DNA of 46,997 nt from an uncultured Oscillospiraceae bacterium (lineage in GTDB: Bacteria > Bacillota > Clostridia > Oscillospirales > Ruminococcaceae): NCBI GenBank assembly GCA_910589145.1, contig CAJUSD010000026.1:1-46997 (forward strand), read 5' to 3'. Made by a program: the position numbers and the translations under genes. Below the pieces are notes generated by a model. It did not search any database, was not told the origin of the DNA, and saw only the letters and a list, made by a program, of their open reading frames with translations. This document shows positions 7,897-16,025 of this stretch, piece after piece (position 1 is the stretch's first letter; each line of letters begins with the position of its first letter).

Positions 7897-8556
7897 TTAT
7901 TCCCACTCAAAATTATCAGTTTCCGCACCAAGTTCAAAATGATATTTAACCAAGCCCAAATCAACCCCAGAAAAAATTCCGTTGTCGCAGGTAATAGATA
8001 CTTTTTCGCTGTGTCCTTTGATGAAAAATGACTGCTTATTCAATGCGGTAGGTGCAAGAAGAGCGGCTTTGACCCCTTCCAGGAACCAGACAGGGGACTT
8101 GCCCTCAAAGGAACTGACTTTCTGGGGAGATTTGCTTTTATGCGGCGTTCCCTGTACAGCCCCATATCCAACAGCGACAACACCGATTACTTTGCTGCCG
8201 TCAGCCTTTTTTGTTGTGCTTTTACGGTTGAAGGTGCCGCCGACCCACCAGGTATTAAGCCCCAATGTCTGTGCATACAGCATTAAATCCGCGCTGCAGT
8301 ACCCAAGGCGTTCGCCCAGATCTGGAATATTTGGGCCTGCCAGAAGAAAATAATTTTTGACGCCCTTTGCAAGAACCAGCTTAATCAATGCACCAAATGC
8401 ACTTTCATCATTTGTAATCAGCTTAATTGCAAGTCCGTATTTTTTGTTATTCTCTAATATGCGGGCATTCAGATTTGAAATAAGCTCTGCCGGAATGGGT
8501 GTGTCCACATATTTGCGGACTGTGTGCCTTGCCTGCATTGCTTCTTTTAATGTCAT
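7897..8556 (-). CDS. Nitroreductase-like protein (TM1586-type)
   Basis: This 219-aa protein begins LKEAMQARHTVRKYVDTPIP, the nitroreductase-family N-terminus that carries FMN-binding Arg residues. It continues with GYCSADLMLYAQTLGLNTWWVGG and APTALNKQSFFIKG, as in the putative nitroreductase TM1586 subgroup, where an internal duplication gives two half-domains. It is expected to use FMN for NAD(P)H-dependent reductions, but the substrate is unknown. ATG 8556 has a GGAGG site. It lies between the two glycerol operons with no functional link visible. Confidence 0.8.
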   Translation of the reverse strand: MTLKEAMQARHTVRKYVDTPIPAELISNLNARILENNKKYGLAIKLITNDESAFGALIKLVLAKGVKNYFLLAGPNIPDLGERLGYCSADLMLYAQTLGLNTWWVGGTFNRKSTTKKADGSKVIGVVAVGYGAVQGTPHKSKSPQKVSSFEGKSPVWFLEGVKAALLAPTALNKQSFFIKGHSEKVSITCDNGIFSGVDLGLVKYHFELGAETDNFEWE

Positions 8557-8654
8557 GATGCTGCCTCCATCTTTCTTAGGATCGAAAAAACAAGTGAATA
8601 AATCAGCAGTTGGTGTTTATAAAGTTCCCGAATCCGTGCCGAGGACATCTATTT

Positions 8655-9107
8655 CTATTCTACCAGGGAATACATGAAAATCGTTTCTGTTTCAGACGGA
8701 TTCCAGGGGGCGGGTTTTTCATCAACTTTGACAAAGCCGTATTTCTCGTATAGATTAACATGGTCGCTTACCAGATACACCTTTTCATAGCCCAGCACTG
8801 CGGCGTATTCCAGGGCGTTTTCAATCAGTCTTTGGCTGTACCGGTGGCCTCGGTGTTCTTCTCCTACAAACATATAGCTGATATAAGGTGTGTAGGGGAC
8901 ATCGGGAATACAATCGTCCTTTACAAAGGCACAGTATCCTGCGATGCAGTTACTGTCAAAGACCGCAAAAACCCTTTCCCAATCTCGAAAACAGCCTGCT
9001 TTCATTGCTTTTGCAAGTTTCTTTCCTGCTTTCCAGGAGCATTGCCCGGCGTATTCTGCCACTGTCTTCCATAAGGGAGATTGAGGGGTCAATGGTTTGA
9101 TTTCCAA
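8655..9107 (-). CDS. GNAT family N-acetyltransferase (150 aa)
   Basis: The acetyl-CoA-binding motif A region is EEHRGHRYSQRLIENALEYA (about residues 82-101), preceded by the beta-strand YISYMFVG. It is followed by YEKVYLVSDHVNLYEKYGFVKVD, the usual motif B ending in 'YxKxGF'. The start is TTG with AAAGGAG 9 nt upstream. It lies 68 nt downstream of glpK without an obvious terminator, so some cotranscription is possible. The substrate is unknown. Confidence 0.85.
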   Translation of the reverse strand: MEIKPLTPQSPLWKTVAEYAGQCSWKAGKKLAKAMKAGCFRDWERVFAVFDSNCIAGYCAFVKDDCIPDVPYTPYISYMFVGEEHRGHRYSQRLIENALEYAAVLGYEKVYLVSDHVNLYEKYGFVKVDEKPAPWNPSETETIFMYSLVE

Positions 9108-9175
9108 TAGGTTATTCTCCTTTATAAAAATATTCTTACATTTAAAATTTTTCCTGACAAACTGAGTCCTTTGGG

Positions 9176-10669
9176 TTATTCTTCCGTCTCCCAGTTCTTC
9201 GCCCGCTCAACTGCCTTATTCCAGCCCCGGATCAGCTTCTGCCGCTGTTCCTCTCCAATGAGGGGGATATAGGCGCGGTCTAAGGTCCAGCCCTGACGGA
9301 TTTCTTCTTCATCCTTCCACATTCCAACGGATAAACCCGCTAGCAATGCAGCTCCCAGGGCGGTGGTCTCCCGTATCTTGGGCCTCCGAACCTCACAGCC
9401 CAAAATATCCGCCTGGAACTGCATTAAAAAATTGTTGGCGCTGGCCCCTCCATCTACCCGCAGAGAATCCAATGGAATCCCAGTATCCGATTGAATCGCT
9501 TCCAGCAAGTCCCTCGACTGGTAGGCGATAGATTCCAGGCAGGCCCGAATAATATGATTTTTGTTGCTTCCCCGGCTCAGACCCACCAGCGCACCTCTGG
9601 CGTACATGTCCCAATGGGGAGCACCAAGACCAGTAAAGGCGGGAACCATGTACACCCCTCCACTATCGGATACCTTCCGAGCAAAATATTCGCTGTCAGA
9701 GGACTCAGTGATAAGATGCAACTCATCCCGCAGCCATTGAACTACTGCCCCCGCTGTAAATACGCTTCCTTCCAGGGCGTAGCTAATCTTTCCCTTTTGA
9801 GAGGCGGCGATGGTGGAGAGCATCCCATTGCTGCTCTTGCAGATTTTATCTCCAGTGTTCATTAACAGGAAACAACCTGTTCCATATGTATTTTTCGCAC
9901 TGCCCCGGTCAAAACAGGTTTGACCATAAAGGGCCGCCTGCTGATCGCCCGCGACGCCGCTGATGGGGATTTCCGTCCCGGACAGGTTCAGGGATCCAAA
10001 ATAACCGCTGGACGGCCTTGCCTCCGGCAGCATGGAGCGGGGGATATTCAGCAGTTTCAAAAGTTTTGGATCCCATTCCAGAGATTTGATATTAAAAAGC
10101 ATGGTGCGGGAAGCGTTTGTATAATCGGTAGCATGTACTTTCCCGCTAGTAAGCTTCCAGATAATCCAGGTATCAACAGTCCCAAATAAAAGCTCGCCTG
10201 CCTCTGCCCGCTGGCGCACCCCCGGAACATGGTCTAAAATCCAGGCGATTTTTGTCGCAGAAAAGTATGCGTCGATAACAAGTCCGGTGGTTTCCCGGAT
10301 GTACGGCTCCCACCCCTCTGTCTTTAAGCTTTCGCAGATGGCGGAGGTTCGGCGGCACTGCCAGACAATGGCGTTATACACCGGTTCACCGGTTTTTTTA
10401 TCCCAGACAATGGTGGTTTCCCGCTGGTTGGTGATCCCTATGGCTGCAATCTCCGAAGGGGAAATCCCGCTCTTGGCTACAACTTCCATCAGTACCCCAT
10501 ATTGGGATGAATAAATCTCCATAGGGTCCTGCTCCACATAGCCGGACTGGGGGTATATCTGGCGGAATTCCTTTTGAGCAATTGCCATGATCTCTTGCTG
10601 CTGGTTAAATAGGATAGCGCGGGAACTGGTGGTTCCCTGATCTAAAGCTATCAAATATTGTTTTGCCAT
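9176..10669 (-). CDS. glpK: Glycerol kinase
   Basis: This FGGY-family kinase of 497 aa is of usual length. It begins AKQYLIALDQGTTSSRAILF (phosphate-1 motif) and has NQRETTIVWDKKTGEP and the C-terminal FGGY-like DGGASANNFLMQFQADILG. It phosphorylates glycerol to sn-glycerol-3-phosphate, feeding the glpA product encoded further along the strand. The frame extends to 10708, but the ATG at 10669 gives the conserved N-terminus and has AAAGGAG 11 nt upstream. glpP ends 26 nt upstream, so glpP-glpK is an operon. Confidence 0.96.
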   Translation of the reverse strand: MAKQYLIALDQGTTSSRAILFNQQQEIMAIAQKEFRQIYPQSGYVEQDPMEIYSSQYGVLMEVVAKSGISPSEIAAIGITNQRETTIVWDKKTGEPVYNAIVWQCRRTSAICESLKTEGWEPYIRETTGLVIDAYFSATKIAWILDHVPGVRQRAEAGELLFGTVDTWIIWKLTSGKVHATDYTNASRTMLFNIKSLEWDPKLLKLLNIPRSMLPEARPSSGYFGSLNLSGTEIPISGVAGDQQAALYGQTCFDRGSAKNTYGTGCFLLMNTGDKICKSSNGMLSTIAASQKGKISYALEGSVFTAGAVVQWLRDELHLITESSDSEYFARKVSDSGGVYMVPAFTGLGAPHWDMYARGALVGLSRGSNKNHIIRACLESIAYQSRDLLEAIQSDTGIPLDSLRVDGGASANNFLMQFQADILGCEVRRPKIRETTALGAALLAGLSVGMWKDEEEIRQGWTLDRAYIPLIGEEQRQKLIRGWNKAVERAKNWETEE

Positions 10670-10695
10670 ATTCTGCTTCGCTCCTTTTCTTTTGT

Positions 10696-11283
10696 TCACA
10701 TAAACCATACTTGAGGTTTTGTAGAGGATATCGCTGCTGCGCCGCAGTCCAAGGCAGTGAGAACATCTTCTTTATCAGTAATCAACCCGCTGGCAATTAC
10801 CGGCACGTTTACAGCCTCGCATACGCTGCGCAGAATTTTAGGAAGTACCGCTGGCAGTACTTCTACATAGTCCGCCTGCCCAATTGTAAGCTGCTTTTGA
10901 ACATTTTCAAAGGCGATAGAGTCGATTAGGAAAAAACGTTGGACAGCAGTCAGCCCTAATTCTTTAGCGCGGCGGATTAAAGCTGGTTTGGTGGATAAAA
11001 TACCGTCTGCCTGTGTATACTGTTGGATAAAGGAAACTGAGATTTCCCGTAGAGCAAGTCCATCTATAAATTCCATATGTACAAAAGCAAGTTTTCCGGC
11101 CTTCTTGACAAGTTCCACCAAGCCGCTGATGGTACAAATATTTCCAAACAGTAAAAAAACAGCGGCGCAGTCGGAAGTCAAACAAAATTTTAACTGCTCC
11201 TCATCTTTTACGGCGGCGATTATAGGGGAACGGTCAAATGCTTGGGATAAAGTGAAATGGGTTCCATCGGTTTGAGCTGTCAT
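10696..11283 (-). CDS. glpP: Glycerol-3-phosphate-responsive antiterminator
   Basis: This 195-aa TIM-barrel-like protein matches GlpP along its length: FDRSPIIAAVKDEEQL near the N-terminus, FVHMEFIDGL, DGILSTKPALIRRAKELGL, and the C-terminal PVIASGLITDKEDVLTALDCG phosphate-binding-type segment. In Bacillus, GlpP binds glycerol-3-phosphate and the leader of glp mRNA to prevent termination. Here it is cotranscribed with glpK from a TGn-extended promoter. The likely target is the glpA leader hairpin at 6939-6961. Confidence 0.93.
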   Translation of the reverse strand: MTAQTDGTHFTLSQAFDRSPIIAAVKDEEQLKFCLTSDCAAVFLLFGNICTISGLVELVKKAGKLAFVHMEFIDGLALREISVSFIQQYTQADGILSTKPALIRRAKELGLTAVQRFFLIDSIAFENVQKQLTIGQADYVEVLPAVLPKILRSVCEAVNVPVIASGLITDKEDVLTALDCGAAAISSTKPQVWFM

Positions 11284-11338
11284 ACGCTTTCTCCTTTTTC
11301 CATTTGCCAGTTTATGACGCTTTTTCTTTAATAGAAAA

Positions 11339-11347
11339 ATTATACCA
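11339..11347 (-). promoter_or_regulatory. Extended -10 promoter of glpP-glpK
   Basis: On the minus strand the sequence reads TGGTATAAT, a perfect TATAAT with the TGn extension. The -35 (TAGAAG at 17 nt) is weak. The leader to glpP is about 50 nt and has no obvious hairpin, unlike that of glpA. Confidence 0.65.
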
Positions 11348-11419
11348 CACTTTTTCGCCTCCTTCTATACAGTTTTGTAAATTCTGTCTAAATCGTGTAA
11401 GAAATACAAAAAAACAGGA

Positions 11420-11448
11420 TTGACAAATAGCCGGATAAATATTAAAGT
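11420..11448 (+). promoter_or_regulatory. Sigma-A promoter of the acyl-CoA synthetase gene
   Basis: TTGACA at 11420-11425 and TAAAGT at 11443-11448 are 17 nt apart. This predicts a leader of about 230 nt before the gene. The 402-nt gene-free stretch 11284-11685 holds this promoter, the opposing glpP promoter, a 5' hairpin and two further TATAAT boxes (11553-11558 and 11653-11658) with poor -35 partners. Confidence 0.6.
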
Positions 11449-11457
11449 TAATACACA

Positions 11458-11486
11458 AATCCTTTTATTTTAAATAAAAAAGGATT
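11458..11486 (+). repeat. Hairpin at the predicted 5' end of the acyl-CoA synthetase mRNA
   Basis: AATCCTTTT and AAAAGGATT form a 9-bp stem with an AT-rich loop, starting within a few bases of the predicted transcription start. It could stabilise the mRNA 5' end or act as an operator. No T-run follows on the plus strand. Confidence 0.4.
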
Positions 11487-11685
11487 GGCTGTCTATACGT
11501 TTTCGCCGCCTGTTTGGGCGAATCTGTTATCTGTTATCTACAGAAATATTGTTATAATATCTGTTTTCCGGTTCCGTTTGCGCGGTTATGCTGGGCAAAG
11601 ACAGCAGGTTGCAAAGTCGTCTGATGAAATGCCTGCGGAATGTACAGGAGAGTATAATATCCTACATTGTAAAGGAGAATCAATT

Positions 11686-13365
11686 ATGGGGCAAGCACAG
11701 CGCTATTATAAAAATTTTTGCCGGGAAACTTTTGATGAGAACAGTGTTCTATCTGGCTTTGAAGCTGTCTATGAGGAAAATTTTAATTTTGCTTATGATG
11801 TAGTAGACAAAATTGCCGAAATGGAACCGGATCGTCGTGCTATGGTTTGGTGCAACGAAGCAGGGGAAGAGCGCACCTTTACTTTTAGTGAAATCAGCCG
11901 TTACAGCAATAAGGCTGCAAATCTTTTTACTGCCTTTGGCGTTAAAAAGGGAGATCGGGTTATGCTCGTTCTTAAAAGGCATTATCAGTTTTGGTTCGCT
12001 ATTTTGGGGCTGCACAAAATCGGGGCAATTGCTGTACCCGCTACACATCTTCTTACTGCTAAAGATTTGATATACCGTTTCCAAGCTGCTGGGATATCTT
12101 CCATTGTCTGCACCGGAGAAGGGGAGATTTCTGGCCATGTGGAAGACGCTATGAAATCTTATGAAGGAATTCAATCCCGTTTCCTGGTAAGAGACCATGG
12201 AGAGCGGGAAGATTGGATTTCCTTTGACCGTGAAATAGAGGAATATTCCGATTCTTTTGAACGGAGAAGCTTTCCGGCAAATGAACTGATGCTTCTCTAT
12301 TTTACTTCTGGGACAACAGGGTATCCCAAAATGGTTTGCCATAATTACCTTTACCCACTAGCGCATATTGTCACCGCCAAACATTGGCATAATGTCCAAC
12401 CGGATGGACTTCATCTGACTGTTTCCGAAACCGGATGGGCTAAGTCTGTCTGGGGGAAAATTTACGGACAGTGGTTTTTGGGAGCTGGCATCTTTGTATA
12501 CGATTTTGATAAATTCATACCATCTCATTTATTGGAACGGATTCAGAAGTACAAAGTGACAACTTTCTGCGCCCCACCGACAATTTACCGTTTTTTGATA
12601 AAAGAAGGGCTGGAACATTTTGATCTATCTTCTTTGCAATATGTTACTACTGCTGGAGAAGCCCTCAACCCAGAGGTATTCCGTAAATTCCAGGAGTATA
12701 CAGGTTTGATGATTATGGAGGCGTTTGGACAGACCGAAACGACGGCCTTGACAGCCAATTATGTGGGTACAAAAACCAGAGTTGGCTCCCTGGGGAAAGC
12801 CTCCCCTATGTACGATCTGGATGTAGTGGATGAAAGCGGGAATTCTGTCCCAAATGGAACTGTAGGGGAGTTGGTTGTTCGTACACGTGGCGAAAAGCAA
12901 CTGGGAATGTTTGTCGGCTATTATGAGGGATCGGAAAAAACAGAGGAAGTGTGGAAAAATGGCGTTTACCATACCCTTGATACTGTTTGGAGAGACGACG
13001 ATGGATTTTTCTGGTATGTAGGACGGATGGACGATGTAATTAAAGCTTCTGGTTATCGTATCGGTCCCTTTGAGATCGAAAGTGTTTTGATGGAACTGCC
13101 TTATATTTTGGAATGTGGTGTAACAGGCGCTCCTGATCCTGTTCGGGGCGTTGTAGTAAAGGCCAGTATTGTGCTAACCAAGGGAACGGAACCTTCCAGC
13201 GCCCTTGTGAAAGAAATCCAGGACTATGTAAAGAAGCAGACAGCCCCCTATAAATACCCCCGTATTGTAGAATTCGTGGATGAACTGCCCAAAACCATCA
13301 GCGGGAAAATACGCCGGGTGGAACTGCGGAAGAACCTTCCTGAGGTTCAGGATTCTCAAAAATAA
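11686..13365 (+). CDS. Acyl-CoA (acetyl-CoA-like) synthetase, AMP-forming
   Basis: This 559-aa ANL-superfamily enzyme has the P-loop-like FTSGTTGYPKM near residue 203, MEAFGQTETT near 344, and the hinge segment GRMDDVIKASGYRIGPFEIE near 446. It ends with the acyl-adenylate catalytic lysine in ISGKIRRVEL. It activates a carboxylate as an acyl-CoA using ATP; the medium-chain/ACSM-like spacing leaves acetate, butyrate or longer acids open. The frame is open from 11485, but the ATG at 11686 has AAAGGAG 8 nt upstream and gives the family's usual N-terminus. It is monocistronic, ending at a hairpin. Confidence 0.9.
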   Translation: MGQAQRYYKNFCRETFDENSVLSGFEAVYEENFNFAYDVVDKIAEMEPDRRAMVWCNEAGEERTFTFSEISRYSNKAANLFTAFGVKKGDRVMLVLKRHYQFWFAILGLHKIGAIAVPATHLLTAKDLIYRFQAAGISSIVCTGEGEISGHVEDAMKSYEGIQSRFLVRDHGEREDWISFDREIEEYSDSFERRSFPANELMLLYFTSGTTGYPKMVCHNYLYPLAHIVTAKHWHNVQPDGLHLTVSETGWAKSVWGKIYGQWFLGAGIFVYDFDKFIPSHLLERIQKYKVTTFCAPPTIYRFLIKEGLEHFDLSSLQYVTTAGEALNPEVFRKFQEYTGLMIMEAFGQTETTALTANYVGTKTRVGSLGKASPMYDLDVVDESGNSVPNGTVGELVVRTRGEKQLGMFVGYYEGSEKTEEVWKNGVYHTLDTVWRDDDGFFWYVGRMDDVIKASGYRIGPFEIESVLMELPYILECGVTGAPDPVRGVVVKASIVLTKGTEPSSALVKEIQDYVKKQTAPYKYPRIVEFVDELPKTISGKIRRVELRKNLPEVQDSQK

Positions 13366-13372
13366 GTAAAAA

Positions 13373-13420
13373 CAGGGCTGCAGGGATGTAGTTGCGAATA
13401 TCTTTGCAGCCCTGCCTTAT
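13373..13420 (+). terminator. Terminator of the acyl-CoA synthetase gene
   Basis: CAGGGCTGCA (13373-13382) pairs perfectly with TGCAGCCCTG (13405-13414), followed by CCTTATTTTG. It begins 7 nt after the stop codon. Confidence 0.75.
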
Positions 13421-13445
13421 TTTGAAATAGAGAGAGGAACTGCTT

Positions 13446-13952
13446 ATGCTAAGAATAAGGCCCTACAAAGCCTGTGATGCGGGGACGATTACAAAATGGC
13501 TGGAAAATGAATATGCTTTCCGCCAATGGAGCGCAGACCGTTACGACAAATATCCAATTACTGCTGAAGATATGAATTTATACTATGACAAAGACAGAGA
13601 TAACGGGGACATTTGGGGCATGACGGCATTTGACGATGAGGGTATAACAGGCCATTTTACAATGCGTTTTCCCAGACAAGGCGATTTCAGCGAAATACGG
13701 CTGGGCTTTGTCATTATTGATAACCAAAAGCGTGGGAAAGGCTATGGAAGGGAAATGCTTGCTTTGGCAATTCAATATGCTTTTGGGTGTATCAAAGCAG
13801 CGAAAATATCTTTAGGCGTTTTTGAGAATAACCAGGCCGCTATCCGATGCTATGAATCCTGCGGATTCAAAAGGGTTGAATTGGAAACAGCGGAAAACTA
13901 CCGCTGTATGGGTGAAGTATGGAGCTGTATTGAAATGGAATTGGTTAGATAA
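13446..13952 (+). CDS. GNAT family N-acetyltransferase (168 aa)
   Basis: This is a RimJ/RimL-like GNAT protein. EIRLGFVIIDNQKRGKGYGR (about residues 82-101) holds the Q/R-x-x-G-x-G/A pyrophosphate-binding loop. NNQAAIRCYESCGFKRVE (about 128-145) is motif B. ATG 13446 has GAGAGG about 8 nt upstream. It sits alone between two promoters and has no clear partner, so the substrate is unknown. Confidence 0.88.
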   Translation: MLRIRPYKACDAGTITKWLENEYAFRQWSADRYDKYPITAEDMNLYYDKDRDNGDIWGMTAFDDEGITGHFTMRFPRQGDFSEIRLGFVIIDNQKRGKGYGREMLALAIQYAFGCIKAAKISLGVFENNQAAIRCYESCGFKRVELETAENYRCMGEVWSCIEMELVR

Positions 13953-14015
13953 CCTTGACATTTTCTTTAGGGAGCCAAAGGAAATATATTATAAAGAAGC
14001 TCATATAAAATAGGA

Positions 14016-14044
14016 TTGAAAGAAACGTCGATTTATGGTATGAT
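14016..14044 (+). promoter_or_regulatory. Sigma-A promoter of miaB
   Basis: TTGAAA at 14016-14021 and TATGAT at 14039-14044 are separated by exactly 17 nt. The predicted start of transcription, near 14051, excludes the longest open frame start at 14016 as the translation start and supports TTG 14076. Confidence 0.7.
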
Positions 14045-14075
14045 AAAGTGTAATATGCTGACTGGGGGGAGAATT

Positions 14076-15497
14076 TTGCCATTCAATATTCATCAGGAAG
14101 TCCCGCAACATGTTATGGAGGAACAGAAGGCAATCGCCCAAGCCCTCCAGTCCCGTTTAAAAAAACGGTTTGGACATAACCCTTTGGCGCTGGTACATAC
14201 CTTTGGATGCCAGCAGAATGTAGCGGACAGCGAAAAGCTGAAGGGTATCCTCGCCCAAATGGGCTTTTCTTTTACCGATTCCCCGGAAAAGGCGGATTTG
14301 ATCCTTTTCAATACCTGCGCCATCCGGGAAAACGCTGAAACAAAGGTATTCGGCAACATTGGGAACCTGAAGCAGCTCAAAGCCGCCAAACCTTCCATGC
14401 TGATTGGCATCTGCGGCTGTATGACGGAACAGCCCCATGTAGTGGAAAAACTGAAAAAAAGCTATCCTTATGTGGGGTTTGTCTTTGGCTCCCACTCTGC
14501 CTATCTTCTGCCGTCCCTGTTGCAAAGCTGCCTGGATGAAGGAAAACGCGTTTTCCGGGTTGCACCGGACGACGGCTGCGTCGCGGAGGGAGTCCCGGCT
14601 GTGCGGGAAGACGGGGTAAAGGCATGGATGTCCATTATGTATGGCTGCGATAACTTTTGTTCCTACTGCGTTGTGCCTTATGTGCGGGGGAGGGAAAGGA
14701 GCCGCCGCCCGGAACGGATACTGGAAGAATTCAAAAAACTGGTTCAGTCCGGCTACAAAGATATTACCCTTTTGGGACAAAACGTCAATTCTTATGGGAA
14801 AGGTTTGGAAGAACCTACAGATTTCTCATCCCTGCTGGAACAATTAAATGCTGTCCCGGGTGATTTCCGTATTCGGTTTATGACCTCCCATCCAAAGGAC
14901 TGCACCCATCGGCTGATTGATACCATTGCCCGCTGTGAAAAAGTTTGCAATCACATCCATCTGCCGGTGCAATGCGGCAGCAGCCGGGTTTTGAAGGAAA
15001 TGAACCGTCATTATGATAGGGAAGGTTATCTGGATCTTGTCAATTATGCACGCGAAAAAATTCCAGACGTTACCTTTACCAGCGATATTATTGTCGGCTT
15101 TCCGGGGGAAACTTATGATGAGTTCCAGGAAACCCTTTCGCTGCTGCGAGAGGTAAAATATATTTCATTGTATACCTTTATCTTTTCGCCCCGTCCGGGG
15201 ACAAAGGCAGCGGCAATGCCCGATCCTGTCAGCGGAGAGGAAAAAGGAAAATGGTTCCGGGAACTTCTGGCGCTTCAGGACGAAATCGGCATGGAACAAA
15301 TGCATCCCTATATTGGGCGGACAGTCCGGGTATTGGCGGAAGATTTCGGACGTACGGGAGAAGGAATTTTACAGGGGAGAACGGAATCGAACCTGATTAC
15401 AGAATTTCCTGGAAGTCCATCCCTTGTAGGGCAGTTTGTAAATATCAAAATCCAGTCTGCAAAAAAATGGGCGTTGTTAGGCCAGTTGAGCCAATAA
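14076..15497 (+). CDS. miaB: tRNA-2-methylthio-N6-dimethylallyladenosine synthase (MiaB)
   Basis: This is a radical-SAM methylthiotransferase of 473 aa from this start. The UPF0004 domain holds three Fe-S cysteines (HTFGCQQNVADSEKLKG; FNTCAIREN; GICGCMTEQ). The radical-SAM motif is MYGCDNFCSYCVVPYVRGRE, and a C-terminal TRAM domain follows. It thiomethylates i6A37 made by MiaA, whose gene lies 8 kb downstream. The TTG start is chosen because it lies inside the predicted transcript with GGGGGAG 4 nt before it. The ATG at 14055 has no site and the start at 14016 is in the promoter. It is followed by a YlbF-type gene, as ymcB-ymcA in Bacillus. Confidence 0.93.
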   Translation: MPFNIHQEVPQHVMEEQKAIAQALQSRLKKRFGHNPLALVHTFGCQQNVADSEKLKGILAQMGFSFTDSPEKADLILFNTCAIRENAETKVFGNIGNLKQLKAAKPSMLIGICGCMTEQPHVVEKLKKSYPYVGFVFGSHSAYLLPSLLQSCLDEGKRVFRVAPDDGCVAEGVPAVREDGVKAWMSIMYGCDNFCSYCVVPYVRGRERSRRPERILEEFKKLVQSGYKDITLLGQNVNSYGKGLEEPTDFSSLLEQLNAVPGDFRIRFMTSHPKDCTHRLIDTIARCEKVCNHIHLPVQCGSSRVLKEMNRHYDREGYLDLVNYAREKIPDVTFTSDIIVGFPGETYDEFQETLSLLREVKYISLYTFIFSPRPGTKAAAMPDPVSGEEKGKWFRELLALQDEIGMEQMHPYIGRTVRVLAEDFGRTGEGILQGRTESNLITEFPGSPSLVGQFVNIKIQSAKKWALLGQLSQ

Positions 15498-15518
15498 AAA
15501 AACAAAGGAGCATTTAAA

Positions 15519-15920
15519 ATGGATATTATTGAAATGGCAAGGGCGCTTGGAAAAGCAATTCAGCAGGATGAACGATATATTCGCCTTTCCGTTGCACGCG
15601 ATAACAACGATAATGACGAAAAGCTTCAGGAAATGATTGGAAATTTCAACCTGAAAAGAGTTGAAGTTAATCAGGAAGCTGCCCGCCCTGACAAAGACCA
15701 GGCAAAATTGGATACGCTGAATGAGAGCATTCGTGCATTATACAAAGAAATTATGGACAATCCCAATATGGTAGAATTTAATGCCGCCAAAGAGGAAATT
15801 GACAGCTTAATGAATTTTGTCAATCAAATTTTGGTTCTCAGCGTCAATGGCCAGGATCCTGACACCGTTGAACAGTCCAGTTGTACCGGAAGCTGCGCTA
15901 CCTGTGCAGGTTGTCATTGA
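15519..15920 (+). CDS. YlbF/YmcA-family protein with C-terminal cysteine cluster
   Basis: This 133-aa helical protein matches the YlbF/YmcA family (DIIEMARALGKAIQQDERYI at the N-terminus, then LNESIRALYKEIMDNPNMVEF). The tail SSCTGSCATCAGCH places cysteines at residues 122, 126, 129 and 132. In Bacillus, YlbF, YmcA and YaaT form the Y-complex that acts in mRNA maturation and carries Fe-S clusters, and the tail fits cluster binding. It follows miaB by 21 nt, as ymcA follows ymcB in Bacillus. Whether it is the YlbF or the YmcA counterpart cannot be settled here. Confidence 0.85.
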   Translation: MDIIEMARALGKAIQQDERYIRLSVARDNNDNDEKLQEMIGNFNLKRVEVNQEAARPDKDQAKLDTLNESIRALYKEIMDNPNMVEFNAAKEEIDSLMNFVNQILVLSVNGQDPDTVEQSSCTGSCATCAGCH

Positions 15921-15943
15921 CAGCTAAGTAAAAATTATCTTTT

Positions 15944-15990
15944 AACCCTTGGTTTCTGATAAAAAAGAGGCCAGGGGTTGGGTTCTTTAC
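15944..15990 (+). terminator. Terminator after the miaB operon
   Basis: AACCCTTGG pairs with CCAGGGGTT (one G-U pair) around an 18-nt loop, then GGGTTCTTTAC. The T-run is modest, so it may be leaky. Confidence 0.5.
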
Positions 15991-16025
15991 TTTAGGAAAC
16001 ATTTCGACAGAAATAGAGGGAAAAT

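Noticed and set aside
7740..7949. Plus-strand open frame of 69 codons
   Set aside because: It reads through the strong terminator at 7756-7805 and overlaps the nitroreductase gene antisense.
11570..11660. Resemblance of the synthetase leader (GGGCAAA...GCAAAG) to a c-di-GMP-I riboswitch
   Set aside because: The two conserved pieces are only about 10 nt apart, leaving no room for the P2 hairpin, and no tetraloop/receptor pattern was found.
11485..11685. N-terminal extension of the acyl-CoA synthetase to the first in-frame start
   Set aside because: The extra 67 residues resemble no family sequence, and the downstream ATG has a strong ribosome binding site.
11749..12342. Minus-strand open frame of 197 codons inside the acyl-CoA synthetase gene
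   Set aside because: It is antisense to conserved ANL motifs, with no start signals; a shadow frame.
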